Shown here: piece by piece, positions 34,490 to 47,392 of the stretch | How positions within the stretch are numbered: position 1 is the stretch's first letter | Layout of the letters: every line of letters begins with the position of its first letter | Program-made: the position numbers and the translations under genes | Notes under the pieces: model-generated | Database searches by the model: none | What the model was told of the DNA's origin: nothing | Seen by the model: only the letters and a program-made list of their open reading frames with translations | Assembly: GCF_050003625.1 (NCBI RefSeq) | Contig: NC_134400.1 | Span: forward strand, 192,973,726 to 193,037,725 | Source of the DNA: Haematobia irritans | Lineage: Eukaryota > Arthropoda > Insecta > Diptera > Muscidae | Direction of reading: 5' to 3' | Length of the DNA stretch: 64,000 bases

Positions 34490-36590
34490 TTGTTTTTAAG
34501 GATTTTCGTCGAAATTTTTGGTGGGTGATCACGAATTAATCTTCTTTTCGGTCTACAACGTTTAATTTAGGAAATATAAGCAAAGAAGTTTTTCATAAAA
34601 AAATTTCGATATTTTCAGAATTTGGGTGAAATTTAAATTTTTTTAGGGTTGGTCCCCAATTTAACTTCCCTTTCACTCGCAGAACGCATAATTAGGAAAT
34701 ATGGCCAAAATAAGTTTTCCATATAAAAAATCTGACTTTTTGAGGATTTTGATTTTTTGGTGGATGGTCACTCTAAGACGTATATTTAAGGAGATATTGG
34801 AAAAATACGTTTTTCATTGAGGATTTTACTCGAAATTTTGATGTTTTGAGTTGGTCACGAATTAACCTCATTTTTAAGAGGTATGAGCAAAAACAGTTTT
34901 TCATATAAAAATTTTGATATTTTCAGAATTTGGAGGGAATTTAAAATTTTTTAGGGGTGATCACGAGTTAACCTCCTTTTTGCTCTAGCACGCATAATTA
35001 AAGAAAATATGACCAAAATAAGTTTTTCATATAAAAATGTGGATTTTTTGAGAATTTTCATTGAAATTTTGATTTTTGAAGGTGGTCACATATTAACCTC
35101 CTAAGACAGTCAGAGATGTTTAGTTTAGAAGATATGAGCAAAATAAATTTTTCATAAGAAATTTCGTCTTTTTAAAAATTTGGATGGAATTTTAGTGTGG
35201 TTACGAATTAATCTGTTTTTCGCTCATATACCAAAATAAGTTTTCCATGTAAAAATGTTGATGTTTTAAGGATTTTCGTCGAAATTTAGATTTTTTAGAG
35301 GTGGTCAGGAATTATATTCATTTTCACTCTAGGGCGCATATGGGAGCAATACGTTTTTCATATAAAAAATTTTAATTTTGATTTTTTGAAGGTGGTCACC
35401 AAATAACCTCACAAAACGGTCTACGATTTTTAGTTTAGATGATATAAGCAAAATAGGGTTTTCTTACGAAATTTCGGGTTTTTTTTTTATAATTTGGATG
35501 AAATTTTCGATTTTTTAGAGGTATTTACAACATCAATCTTTTCGGTCTACGACGCTTAGTTTAGGAGATATAAGTTAAGAAGTTTTTCATATATATTTTA
35601 AATTCACGAATTAATCTCTTTTTCGAATATTCAAGAAGATAAATCCAAAGTAAATAAAAAAAATGGATTTTTGAAAATTTTCATCGAAATTTTGATTTTT
35701 TCTGGTGGTCACGAATTAACGTCCTTTTGTTTCTAAGACGTATATTTAAGGAGATATGGCCAAAACAAGTTTTTCAGATAAAAATCTCAATTTTTTTAAG
35801 AAATTTTCATAGAAATTTGATTTGTTGGGCGGTGCTCACGAATTAACGTACTTTTGCCTCTATGACGCATATTTAATGAGATATGGCCAAAACAAGTTTT
35901 TCATACAAAAAATTTGAATTGTTCAAGGATTTTCATAAAAATTTGGATTTGTTGGGGTTGGTCACGAACTAATGTCAAAACAAGTTTTTTATGTAAAAAT
36001 TTGTTTTTTTTTTTATAGGATTTTCATCAAAATTTTATTTTTTGGGGGGTGCTCACGAATTAACCCCCTATGGGAAAAATACGTTTTTCATATAAAAAAT
36101 TTACGTTTTTGGGGATTTCAAATAAAATTTTGATTTTTGAAGATGTTCATGGAAATTTTGGTTTTTTTTTTTGGGTGTGGTTGCAAATTAAGATACTTTT
36201 GGCTCTAGGACGCATATTTAAAGAGTTATGGGCAAAATAAAGTTTTCATACACAAGTTTTTAGTTTTTGAAATATTTGGATGGAATTTAAAATTTTTTAG
36301 GGGTGGTCACGAATTAATCTCCTTTTCACTCTAGGGCGCATATTTAAGGAGCTATGACCATAATAAGATTGATTTTTTTTAATGATTTGAATGGAATTTT
36401 CGATTTTTTGGGGAAATACGTAGAACGAAATTAATTCGTGATCAACTACGAATTAATATCGTTCTACGATGCTTAGTTTAGGAGTTGTATGAGCAAAAGG
36501 AGTCGTTCATATAAAAATTACGATTTTTCAAGATTTTAATGAAATTTTCCATTTTTTTGGGTGTGGTCAGCAAATTTACCACAAGCGATT
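34490..36590. repeat. Degenerate ~90-135 bp satellite
   Basis: About 19 diverged units, each with GGTCACGAATTAACCTCCTT, a GACGCATATTTAAGGAGATA box, AAGTTTTTCATATAAAAATT and TTTTCATCGAAATTTTGAT. GTCACGAATTAA-type starts fall near 34527, 34853, 34958, 35199, 35706, 35834, 36050 and 36302. Unit length varies from deletions. It is unrelated to the 29-bp or 153-bp repeats. Confidence 0.82.
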
Positions 36591-36990
36591 GTCCTAAAAA
36601 TTTTAGGGCAATATTAAGGGCAAATTCCGTTAAATTTGAATAAATTTCATCAAAAGAAAGAACATAAATTTCGATCAATTTTGTATTCCTCCATTAAATT
36701 CGTATGTCTTTGAAGTAAGGAAAACTTTCTTAAAAAATAAAGGGAAATATTGTTGATGTACGATTGAAAAAAAAAACTTCAAATATAGGCATAGATTTAT
36801 TTTGAGGATTTTGCATATTAAAGTTTTGTTTTATTTTAGTTTACATTTCTGTTAAAATTTCCTTAAAATTAAGATATTTTTGATTTTAAAGAATAATCTT
36901 TAAGTTAACTGAAATATTGAATCTTTGAATTAAAAAAGCTTCAAATATAGGCTAGGACTTATATTGCGGATTTTGTATATTAAAGTTTAT
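36591..36990. other. AT-rich sequence with a ~165-bp duplicated motif
   Basis: CTTCAAATATAGGC...GATTTTG...TATTAAAGTTT occurs at 36778 and again at 36940. No gene. Confidence 0.45.
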
Positions 36991-37921
36991 TATACCCTCC
37001 ACCATAGGCATATTAAGTTTCTCATTCCATTTGTAACACATCGCATTATTTCTCTAAGACCTCATAAAGTATATATATATTCTTGGTCGTGGTAAAATTT
37101 TGAGTCGATCTAAGCATGTCCGTCCGTCCGTCTGTTGAAATCACGCTAACTTTCGAACGAAACAAGCTACTTGGCACAAGTATTTACTTGTTATTGATGT
37201 AGGTCGGATGGTATTGCAAATGGGCCACATCGGTCCACTTTTACGTATAGCCCCCATATAAACGGACCCTCAAATTTGGCTTGCGGAGCCTCTAAGAGAA
37301 GCAAATTTCATCCGATCCGGTTGAAATTTGGAACATGGTGTTAGTATATGGCCTCTAACAATCGTGCCAGAATTGGTCCATATCGGTCCATAATTATATA
37401 TAGCCCTTATATAAACCGTTCTCCAGATTTGCCCTCCGGAGCCTCTTGGAGGAGCAAAATTCATCCGATCCGGTTCAAATTGGGAACATGGTGTTAGTAT
37501 ATGGCCGCTAACAACCATACCAAAATTGGTCCATATCGGTCTATAGTTATATATAGCCGATCTCCAATCACACAAAAATTGGTCCATATCGGTCTATAGT
37601 TATATATAGCCGATCTCCAATCACACAAAAATTGGTCCATATCGGTTCGTAATCATGGTTGCCATTCGAGCCAAAAATAATCTACCAAATTTTATTTCTA
37701 TACAAAATTTTGTCAAAATGTTTTTTCTATACAAGAATTTGTTAAAATTTTGTTTCTATAGAAAATTTTGTCAAAATTTCATTTCTATAGAAAATTTTGT
37801 CAAACTAAATTATATACGTATTTAATCGGTCTTTTTATACCCTCCACCATAGGATGGGGGGTATATTAACTTTGTCATTCCGTTTGTAACATATCGAAAT
37901 ATTGCTCTAAGGCCCCATAAA

Positions 37922-38083
<162 letters not shown>

Positions 38084-38342
38084 TGGGTCGTGGAGAAATT
38101 CTGAGTCGATCTGAGCATGTCTGTCCGTCCGTCCATCCGTCTGTTGAAATCACGCAAACTTCCGAACGAAACAAGCTATCGACTTCAAACTTGGCACAAG
38201 TATTTTTTATTGATGTAGGTCGGATGGTAGTGCAATTGGGCCATATCCACATTTACGTATTTGGCTTGCGAATCCTCTAAGAGAAGCAAATTTCATCCGA
38301 TCCGGCTGAAATATGGTACATGGTATTAGTATATGGTCTCTA

Positions 38343-39320
38343 CACGCTCACAAAAAATCGCTCCTGTAACATATACTCCCAAACATATTTTGCTTCAAGC
38401 ATATACATTTTTGGGTATTGCCCAAACATTTATATGTTTGATCTCTTCCAATATATAATATGTTTGAAAGCATATTGGTCTAAACAATATATGTTTGGGT
38501 AGTCTAAGTTCCAAACATTTTGTACTTTTGCATTCAAATTCAATAATGTTGTCTTCCAAAAAACAATATGTTATTATGTGAACATATAATATGTTTGGAA
38601 GCATTTTGCACCCAAAAATATTATATGCTTAAAAAAAATTCTCCCAAACAATATTGTGCTCAAAATTTTATTTATTTATTTATATATTTACAATCATAAT
38701 GAATTATGAAAATAAACAGGTAATATAGGTGCTAACAACATAGGTTTTCGACCTGAATGCTCAAAATGTTGTTTCTGCCCAATTGTATATTCCCCCACAT
38801 CTTTCTCACTTCCACCAGATTTTTTAGTTCTTAGCACCTTTTTCTGTAATACAAATATTGTAGAAGAAATTATTCAATTGTATGATTTTTTTTTATTTTA
38901 ATTTTACCTTTTGCCGGACGGGGATTCGAACAGCGGACCACACAGTTTGTAAGGATCAAAGAAGTAGCTGATCAATTGCCCAAGGAAAAATAAAATGTTA
39001 ATTTTGTAATAACAAGCAACAACCACCAACTTAATTCAATATCGCTCCCTGTTAAATAGCGCTCCAAGCCACTAAACACATATATGTTTATAGGCTATTT
39101 CTAAATTAATATATGTTTGCATCCAAGCATATTATATTTACAAACATTTTATGTCCCAAACATAATATGTTCTAACATATTAACATATATGTCCCAAACA
39201 TGTTATGCTAGTTTATGAACATTATATGCTTGCACTCAAAAATATTGTGTTTAAAAATTTGTGTTCCAAACATATAATGTTTATAGCCAAACATATGAAA
39301 AACAGTATTTTTCATCCGTG
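38343..39320. mobile_element. TA-flanked element rich in AACATATGTT motifs, copy 1
   Basis: It begins CACGCTCACAAAAAATCGC and ends TTTTTCATCCGTG, with TA on both sides (38341-38342 and 39321-39322). CAAACATAT/ATATGTTTG boxes are scattered throughout in both orientations. A tRNA-like box B (complement GTTCGAATCCCC) sits at about 38935. A related copy lies at 46784-48600. Confidence 0.78.
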
Positions 39321-40045
39321 TAATAACCATGCAAAAATTGGTCAACATCGGTCCATAATTATATATAGCCGCCATATAAACCGACCACCAGAATTGACCT
39401 CCGGAAATTTGGTACGTGGTGTTAATATATGGCCTCAAACACCCATGCAAAAATTGGTCGAAATAAGTCAATAATTATATATAGGCCCCATATAAACCGA
39501 TCCCCAGATTTGACCTCCGGAACCCCTTGGAAGTGTAAAATTCATCCGATTCGGTTGAAATTGATACGTGATGTAAGTATATTGTATCCAGGGATCCGGA
39601 GCGGAGCGGAGCGGAGCGTGGAGCGGAGCGGAGCAAGCCCTTTTTTTGCCGGAGCGGGAGCGGAGCGGGAGCGGCATTTCTAAAATCCGGAGCGGAGCGG
39701 GAGCGGAGCGGTTTCCAAATGAAAAACCGCTCCGCTCCGAATAAAATATTACTTGAATGAAATGTGTAACTTTGAAATTACACTGTGTAGGTAATTTCAA
39801 ATTTAGCTAGTACTTAGCGTAGTGTGAGTAAACGTTTAAAATGTACGATATGTGTTTTTGTACGTACGTACATTGGGGAAAACACAACGTGTTTTTTAGT
39901 AATTGTTTTCAAAAACGGCGAATGTCAAAATATATATCTAGTATGTGTTGTAAAAGTAACAACAGTACTTTCGATCAATTTCATCCCGTATTACTACAAA
40001 GATGTTTGTAATGAACGTGAAATAAATGCAATTAAACGATCTTAT

Positions 40046-41600
40046 TATACCCTCCATCATAGGATGGGGGTATATTAACTTTGTCATTCCGTTTGTAACA
40101 CATCGAAATATTGCTCTAAGACCCCATAAAGTATATAAATTCTGGGTCGTGGTGAAATTCTGAGTCGATCTAAGCATGTCCGTCCGTCCGTCCGTCCGTC
40201 TGTTGAAATCACGCTAACTTCCGAACGAAACAAGCTATCAACTTGAAACTTGGCACAAGTAGTTGTTATCGATGTAGGTCGGATGGTATTGAAAATGGGC
40301 CATATCGGTCCACTTTTACGTATAGCCCCCATATAAAGGGACCCTCAGATTTGGCTTGTGGAGCCTCTAACAGAAGCATATTTCATCCGATCCGGCTGAA
40401 ATTTGGTACATGGTGTTGGTATATGGTCTCTAACAACCATGCAAAAATTGGTCCATATCGGTCCATAATTATATATAGCCCCCATATAAACCGATCTCCA
40501 GATTTGGCTTGCGAAGCCTCAAAGAGAAGCAAATTGCATCCGATCCGGCTGAAATTTGGTAGATGGTATTGGTATATCGTCTCTAGCAACCGTGCAAAAA
40601 TTGGTCCACATCGGTCCATAATTATATATAGCGCACATATAAACTGATCCACAGATTTGGGTTGCGGAGCCTCTAAAAGAAGCAAATTTCATCCGATCCG
40701 GCTGAAATTTGGTACATGGTATTGGTATATGGTCTCTAGCAACCGTGCAAAAATTGGTCCATATCGGTCCATAATTATATATAGTCCCCATATAAAACTT
40801 TCTCCAGATTTGACCTCCGGAGCCTCTTGGAGGAGCAAAATTCATCCGATCCGGTTCAAATTAGGAACGTGGTGTTAGTATATGGTCGCTAACAACCATA
40901 CCAAAATTGGTCCAATCACACAAAACTTGAAACTAGAGCCAAAAATAATCTACCAAAATTTTATTTCTATAGAAAATTTTGTCAACATTTTATTTCTAGA
41001 GAAAATTTTGTTAAAATTTTATTCGGTTCATAATAAAATTTTCATCATTGCCAAAATTTTATTTCTATAGAAAATTTTGTTCAAATTTTATTCGGTTCAT
41101 AATCATGGTTGCCACTCGAGCCAAAAATAATCTACCAAGATTTTATTTTTATAGAACATTTTGTCAAAAGTTTATTCCTATAGAAAATTTTGTTAAAATT
41201 TTATTTCTGTAGACATTTTTGTCAAAATTTTCTTTCTATAGAAAATTTTGTGAAAATTTTTATTTCTATAGAAAATTTTGTGAAAATTTTATTTCTATAG
41301 AAAATTTTGTTAAAATTTTATTTCTGTAGAAAATTTTGTCAAAATTGTATGTCTACTTTGTCAAACTGAATTATATACGTATTGGATCGATCTTTTTCGA
41401 TTTAATATATACCACGTATGGACTTACATATAATTTAGAAGATGGTGTTAGGAGGTTTTAAGATACCTTGCCATCGGCAAGCGTTACCGCAACTTAACTG
41501 CCACTTGTGGGTGACAGTGTTTAGAAGAAGTTTCTACGCAATCCATGATGGAGGGTACATAAGCTTCGGCCTGGCCGAACTTACGGCCGTATATACTTGT
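40046..41600 (-). mobile_element. HINE-A inside hAT copy 2 (minus)
   Basis: Complete: 3' end at 40046, GTCCGTCCGTCC microsatellite, 153-bp core units, 29-bp array (40950-41360), 5' TATATACTTGT at 41600. hAT copy 1 provides the empty site (AAGATAGTTTAATTGC, 5449-5464); joining the flanks restores it without loss or duplication apart from point differences. Confidence 0.88.
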
Positions 41601-41729
41601 TTATATTTAATTTTTTAGTTTTCTACACTGAAAAAAATATTGTCGTGAAGTCAAAGATTCCATGTCCTTAGAATAAGAATGCAAATTTTGCTTAACATGG
41701 AAGACGCATCTCTCTAAAATAAAGTTTTT

Positions 41730-43084
41730 TATACCCATCACCATAGAATGGTGACGGGGGTATAATAAGTTTGTCATTCCGTTTGTAACACATCGAAATA
41801 TCGATTTCCGACTATATAAAGTATATATATTCTTGATCAGAAATTCTAAGACGATATAACGATGTCCGTCTGTCTGTCTGTCTGTCTGTCCGTCTGTCTG
41901 TCTGTTGTAATCACGCTACAGTCTTCAATAATGAAGCAATCGTGCTGAAATTTTGCACAACCTCGTCGTTTGTCTGCAGGCAGGTCAAGTTCGAAGATGG
42001 GTTATATCGGTCCAGGTTTTGATATAGTCCCCATATAAACCGACCTCCCGATTTGGGGTCTTGGGCTTATAGAAATCGTATTTTTTATCCAATTTGCCTG
42101 AAATTTGAAATCTGGTGGTATTTTATGACCGTAAAATGGTGAGTATCGGTCCATGTTTTGGTATAGCCCCCATATAGACCGATCTCCCGATTTTACTTCT
42201 TGGGCTTATAGAAACCGCAGTTTTTATTCAATTTACCTGAAATTGGAAATCTAGAGGTATTGTAGGACCACAAATACGTGTGCCAAAAATGGTGAGTATC
42301 GGTCTATGTTTTGGTATGGTCCCCATATAAAACGACCTCCCGATTTGGGGTCTTGGGCTTATAGAAAGCGTATTTTTTATCCAATTTGTCTGAAATTGGA
42401 AATCTAGGGGTATTTTCGGACCATAAAGAGGTGTGCTGAAAATGGTGAGTATCGGTCCATATTTTGGTATAGCCCCCATATAGACCGATTTCCCGATTTT
42501 ACTTCTTGGGCTTCTAGAATCCGAAGTTTTTATCCTATTTGCCTGAAATTGGAAATCTAGAGGTATTTTCGGGTCATAAAGAGGTGTGCCGAAAACGGTG
42601 AGTAGCGGTCCATGTTTTAGTATAGCCCCCATAAGAACGATCTCCCGATTTAACTCCTTGGGTTTCTAGAAACCGTAATTTTTATCTGATTTGCCTGAAA
42701 TTGTAAATATTCTGGTATTTTAGGCTCGGTCCATTTGGTAATGCCTCCATATAAACCGACTTCACTTGAATTGCTTGAAACTCAATGTAAAATTTCCAGA
42801 TTTTACTTCTACATATTTAAGATTTCAAATCAAGACGTTATTTTATAATTTTCTTGCACACTTACAAGAGATGTTAATGATTCCTCTAAAACTCAAACAA
42901 AAATGGTTCTTATAAATCCAGAATCTGATATAGTCCTCATAGGTGAAATCTTTAAATTTATCTTCGGGAAGTGTCCTCAAGTCCTCAAGCCCTCCTAAAA
43001 TTTCAAAGGAAACCCTAATATTTGGTTCATGGTGGTGGGTATTTAAGGTTCGGCCCGGCCGAACTTAGTGCTGTATATACTTGT
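41730..43084 (-). mobile_element. HINE family C inside the MITE of hAT copy 2 (minus)
   Basis: The 3' end TATACCCATCACCATAG is at 41730, with CTGTCTGT microsatellite at 41868-41904, core units with GAAATTGGAAATCTAGAGG, and 5' TGTATATACTTGT at 43084. The empty site in copy 1 is the A-run at 5320-5332. The full-length 5' half here gives the reference order for the split copy at 2184-6691. Confidence 0.87.
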
Positions 43085-43567
43085 TTTCTTGTCCAAAAGG
43101 CAATAAACTTTTGAATGAAGTTGTAATGTCCTTATAATTAAGTGATTTTACTTAAAAATGTGTATCATAACATGAAACATAAAATTTTTGACTTTAATAA
43201 TTAAGAAAAATTCTTTAAACTTAATAAAATTGTCTTTAAATTTGTTTCCTTTTTGCATCTTGCCTACAAAGCAAAAAATCGTTAAAAAGTAAGACATGTT
43301 TTTCAACACTTTATTTTAAAGACGCTTTTTACTTGAAACATAGCATAATTTCTACTGGAAGTCGAGTCTTAATATGGAAAAAAAAATAACTCGTTAACTC
43401 GTTTTTAAAGGATTTTGATAACAACTGACGAAAAAAATCTAAAAAAATGAAAAATTAACATATGCTTCCTAGAATGCTTCCTTTAATGAAGTCAAAATGG
43501 ATTTAATATTTCTAAAAAAATCTTCAAAATTAATAAAATATTTCAACACATTGTTTTAAAGTCATTT
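43085..43567. other. hAT copy 2 interior, no gene
   Basis: Remaining half of the MITE (to about 43210) and AT-rich hAT interior that is collinear with 4770-5175 of copy 1 but diverged in the middle. Confidence 0.5.
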
Positions 43568-44215
43568 TACCCTAAACCACATAGTGGTTTGATCTGCCAA
43601 AAAATGTGCCTACAAGAAATATTGATTTTAGACCCCATAAAATATATACCGATCGACTCAGAATCACCTCCTGAGTCGATCTAGCGCTTGGCGTCCGTCC
43701 GTCCATCCGTCCGTCTGTCCATGTATTTGTTGTTCACAGGATTTCGGTCGCAATTATTAACCAATTTTGATGAAATTTGGTACAGGGAGTTTTTTTGGGC
43801 ACAAGGACGAACGTTACTGAATTTGGAAGAAATCGGATCAAATTTAGATATAGCTCCCATATATATGTATTGCCCGATTTCGACAAATGGGGTCACGTTG
43901 CACTTTTTTTACTAACCGATCGTCGTCAAATTTAGCACAAAATAATCTTCTGTATCACCCTTTAGGTCTGAAAATTTCATCGAAATCGGTTCAGATTTAG
44001 ATATAGGTCCCATATATATGTATCGCCCGATGTTGTCAAATTAGGTCATAAAACCCTTATTTATCAACCGATCTTACTCAAAGTTGGCGAAATGTAATCT
44101 TCTATAGCACTAACTATATGTGCAAAAAATCATCGAAATCTGTTCAGATTTAGCTATAGCTCCCATATATGTACCGCCCGATTTTTTCTAAATAAAATAA
44201 AACTCAATTGAACAA
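43568..44215 (-). mobile_element. HINE-like family D block in hAT copy 2 (minus)
   Basis: Counterpart of 4127-4769. It has a GTCCGTCCGTCC microsatellite near 43693 and the same core units. The terminal hairpin is shortened: GATCTGCCAAAAAATG runs directly into AAACCACATAGTGG. Confidence 0.65.
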
Positions 44216-45162
44216 ATAATACAATGTTTGTACTATAATTTTCTCGAAGAGGAGCGGAGCGATTTTTTTTTCTCGGAGCGGAGCGAGGAGCGGAGCGGTT
44301 TTTTTTTTCTCCGGAGCGGGAGCGGAGCGGAGCGAAAAAAATGGACCGCTCCGGATCCCTGATTGTATCCAACAACCATGCAGGAATTGGTTCATATCAG
44401 TCCATAATTATATATAGTTCCCATATAAACCGATCCCCTGATTTGACCTCCAGTGCCTTTTGGAGAAGCAAAATTCATCCGATCTGGTTTAAAGTTGTTA
44501 CGTTGTGGTAGTATATGATATTTTACAACCATGGCAAAAGTGGTCCATATCAGTCCATAATCATATATAGCCCCCATATAAACCGATCCCGAGATTTGGT
44601 TTTGGAGCCTCTTGGAGGAGCAAATTTCATACGATCCGGCTGAAATTTGTTAACAACCTTGCCTAACTAGATCCATATCGGTCTATAGTTATATATAGCC
44701 CTCAGATAAATCGATTCCCAATCACACAAAAATTGGTCCATATCAAGTTCATAATTGTATATAGCCCACATATAAGCGACCCCCATATTTCAATTCTAGC
44801 TTTCGTAATTATTTGTAGACTTACCTATACATAACCTTTTGGTCTAATATATACCACGTATGGACTAACTCACAATTTAGAAGACGATGTTAAGACGTTT
44901 TAAGATGCCACAACCCAAGTAATTCGATTGTGGATGACAGTCTTTCGTAGAAGTTTCTACGCAATCCATGGTGGAGGGTACATAAGATTCGGCCTGGCCG
45001 AACTTACGGCCGTATATACTTGTTTGATTTATTATACACGACGTATGGACTTACTTACTTACTTACTTGCCATCGGCAAGCGTTACCGCAACTCAAGTAC
45101 TTCGATTGTGGATGGCAGTGTTTAGAAGAAGTTTCTACGCAATCCATGGTGGAGGGTACATA

Positions 45163-45226
45163 GGTTAAAGTGGCAGCCCGATTAAGATTCAGGCTCACTT
45201 AGACTATTCAGTCCATTGTGACATAA
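45163..45226 (-). mobile_element. 64-bp LINE/SINE 3'-tail insertion
   Basis: Complement of GTCACAATGGACTGAATAG...GCTGCCACTTTAACC, the tail common to the SINE and the LINE fragment. It is flanked by identical 7-bp repeats GTACATA (45156-45162 and 45227-45233), so it is an extremely 5'-truncated retroinsertion. Confidence 0.82.
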
Positions 45227-45241
45227 GTACATAAGCTACGG

Positions 45242-46188
45242 TTTTTTTTGATTATTTTAAAGTATCTCTTAGAATTTAGAAAATTTAATAAATAGGGTTC
45301 ATATCCAAATTTTAATTTAAAGAGCCTAGATTTTAAGCTAGATAGCTCCCAAAAACTGAATTCTTTTTTCGAAAACAAAAATCGTAACTTTGGCTCTATC
45401 AATACCAATATCCTCACAAGGAAGGTCAAAATCATGATATCAAGAAAAAAAATTTTTTTTTTGAGTGTATAGTTTCGGTGAGGACAAACATGCATCATCG
45501 ATGAGAATATTAACTTTTTTTCCAATTTCATTGTTGCCATTGCATTTAGCTCCACTGTACTAAGATTAATCACCATCATAACATCATCCAACGGCCCATC
45601 TTTAGGAGTTTGATTTCGTTATGAAAAAATCAAATTTTCATTGGAATTTATTTTCTTCTGCTGGAGTTTGGTGTTATCCTGTGGGCCACCATTAAATGGA
45701 ATTGTTAATAGAGTGAGAAGATACCATTCATTGCATTTTGGTTAGCAAACTACAAAAAGACCGTGCCTGGCTTGTGGTCACGTCCATACGTGTGGTTGCA
45801 TTTTAATTTCGTTTTTATTCCCAGAATGCTTTTGAAGGACCCCGCCCAATGTTTTTACATTGTCATAACCACAAATGTGTTTGTACGAAATCTAGGTCAT
45901 GCGGAATGAAAAATTTCTTGAATGATGGATGACAAATAATTTGTTGGAATTTGGGCTGAATAATAATTGGACAGAGAGCTTATTTAAGAGACATAAATAT
46001 GTCATGCTTGGGGATTATGCAAAACTTTGATGGGAAACATATTCTACGTATATGTGCTGAATGACAAATTATCAATAATTCCATAACAAAGATGTCTTGG
46101 TACAAAGAAAAGTTTTTCACCAAAATATTTCCAATTATAATTTTAATTGAATGTTCACAATTATTCAATAAAAAAAAAATCAATCACA
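45242..46188. other. Possibly single-copy host sequence
   Basis: No repeat family is recognised. A 127-codon minus frame (45591-45208) overlaps the retroinsert and HINE remnant at its 3' end, has no recognisable motif and is rejected as a gene. Confidence 0.4.
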
Positions 46189-46206
46189 ACAAGTATATAT
46201 GGCCGT

Positions 46207-46269
46207 AATTTCGGCCAGGCCGAATCTTATGTACGTGGAGGGTACATAAGATTCGGCCTGGCCGAACTT
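46207..46269. repeat. 28-bp inverted duplication at a HINE-A 5' end
   Basis: Arms 46207-46234 and 46242-46269 match at 27 of 28 positions around a 7-base loop GTGGAGG. Each arm contains TTCGGCCAGGCCGAATC. Confidence 0.9.
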
Positions 46270-47099
46270 GGATTGCGTAGAAACTTCTACGAAAGAATGT
46301 CATCCACAATCGAATTACTTCTTAACATCGTTTTCTAAATTGTGAGTTAGTCCATACGTGGTAAAGAGCCAGAATTGAAATAAGGGGGTCGCTTATATGG
46401 GACCTGGATACAATTATGAACTTGATATGGACCAATTTTTATGTGATTGGGTATCGATTTATCTGAGGGCTATATACAACTATAGATCGATATGGACCTA
46501 GTTAGGCATGGTTGTTAACGGTCATATACTAGAACAATGTACCAAATTTCAACTGACTCGGATGAAAGTTGCTCCTCCAAGAGGCTCCAAAACCAAATCT
46601 CGGCATCGGTTTATATGGGGGCTATATATGATTATGGACTGATATAGACCACTTTTGGCATGGTTGTTAAATATCATATACTACCACCACGTACCAAATT
46701 TCAACCAGATCGAATGAATTTTGCTTCTCCAAAAGGCACCGGAGGTCAAATTTGGGGATCGGGTTATATGGGGGCTATATATACACCCTCAAAAAAAATC
46801 GCTTCTTTAACATATGATCCAAACATATTTTGCAGGAAGCACATATATTATTGCATACTGCCGAAACATTAATATGTTTGTTTTATGTGAACATATTATA
46901 TGTTTGGAAGCATTTTGAGCCAAAAATATTATATGCTTGGAAGAATTTTTCCCAAACACGATTGTGCTCATTCCCTAACATACTCGTCATTTTCACTTCC
47001 ACGAAATTTTTTAGTTATTGGAACCTTTCTCTGTAATACAAATAATGTTGAAGAAATTATTCACTTTTATAAATTTTTTAAATTTTACCTTTCGCCTGC

Positions 47100-47163
47100 A
47101 CGGAGAATCGAACCGAGGACCATACAGTTTGTAAGCCAACACACTATCCACTGGGCTACGTAG
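47100..47163 (-). other. tRNA-like segment (minus) in the TA element
   Basis: On the minus strand it reads TAGCCCAGTGGATAGTGTG (box A-like) and then GGTTCGATTCTCC (box B-like). No acceptor-stem pairing is visible, so it is not called a tRNA gene. A decayed equivalent is in copy 1 near 38925-38985. Confidence 0.6.
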
Positions 47164-47280
47164 CTGTTATAGTCACCAGTAGATAATTATCGTTTTAAGT
47201 TACATTTATATAGCATAGTTTGCAGCGCCCACGAGCCCATGCAAACATAACATTATTTAACAGAAACATACATTTGTTTG

Positions 47281-47392
47281 CCACGTGGAGCAGTGGTTAG
47301 CATGTCTGCCTTGCATGCAAAGGGTCGTGGGTTCAATCCCTGCTCCGACCGAACATTTTTTTTGTTTTGTTTTTTTTTTTTTTTTTTTTTTA
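47281..47392 (+). repeat. SINE head fragment with T-run
   Basis: GGAGCAGTGGTTAGCATG (box A) and GGTTCAATCCC (box B) followed by GCTCCGACCGAACA and a long T-run. It matches the head of the SINE at 22638. The nucleotides preceding box A do not pair with the 3' acceptor half, arguing against a functional tRNA. Confidence 0.7.

Larger units (their letters stand above)
39589..44361 (-). mobile_element. GC-rich-ended hAT element, copy 2 (opposite orientation)
   Basis: The termini CAGGGATCCGGAGCGG and complement are flanked by identical 8-bp repeats ATTGTATC (39581-39588 and 44362-44369). The target is the core of HINE-A. Interior order matches copy 1 in reverse, with two extra HINE insertions (40046-41600 and 41730-43084). 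CTCCG/GGAGCG arrays lie at 39600-39745 and 44233-44356. No transposase is seen. Confidence 0.9.

Noticed and set aside
45208..45591. 127-codon minus-strand frame
   Set aside because: Its end lies within a retroinsert and HINE remnant, its composition is AT-driven, and no motif or domain is recognisable.
47100..47163. Functional tRNA gene on the minus strand
   Set aside because: No acceptor-stem complementarity; only promoter-box similarity.
47281..47355. Functional tRNA gene
   Set aside because: Box A and box B are good, but the bases before box A do not pair with the 3' acceptor half; it matches the SINE head.
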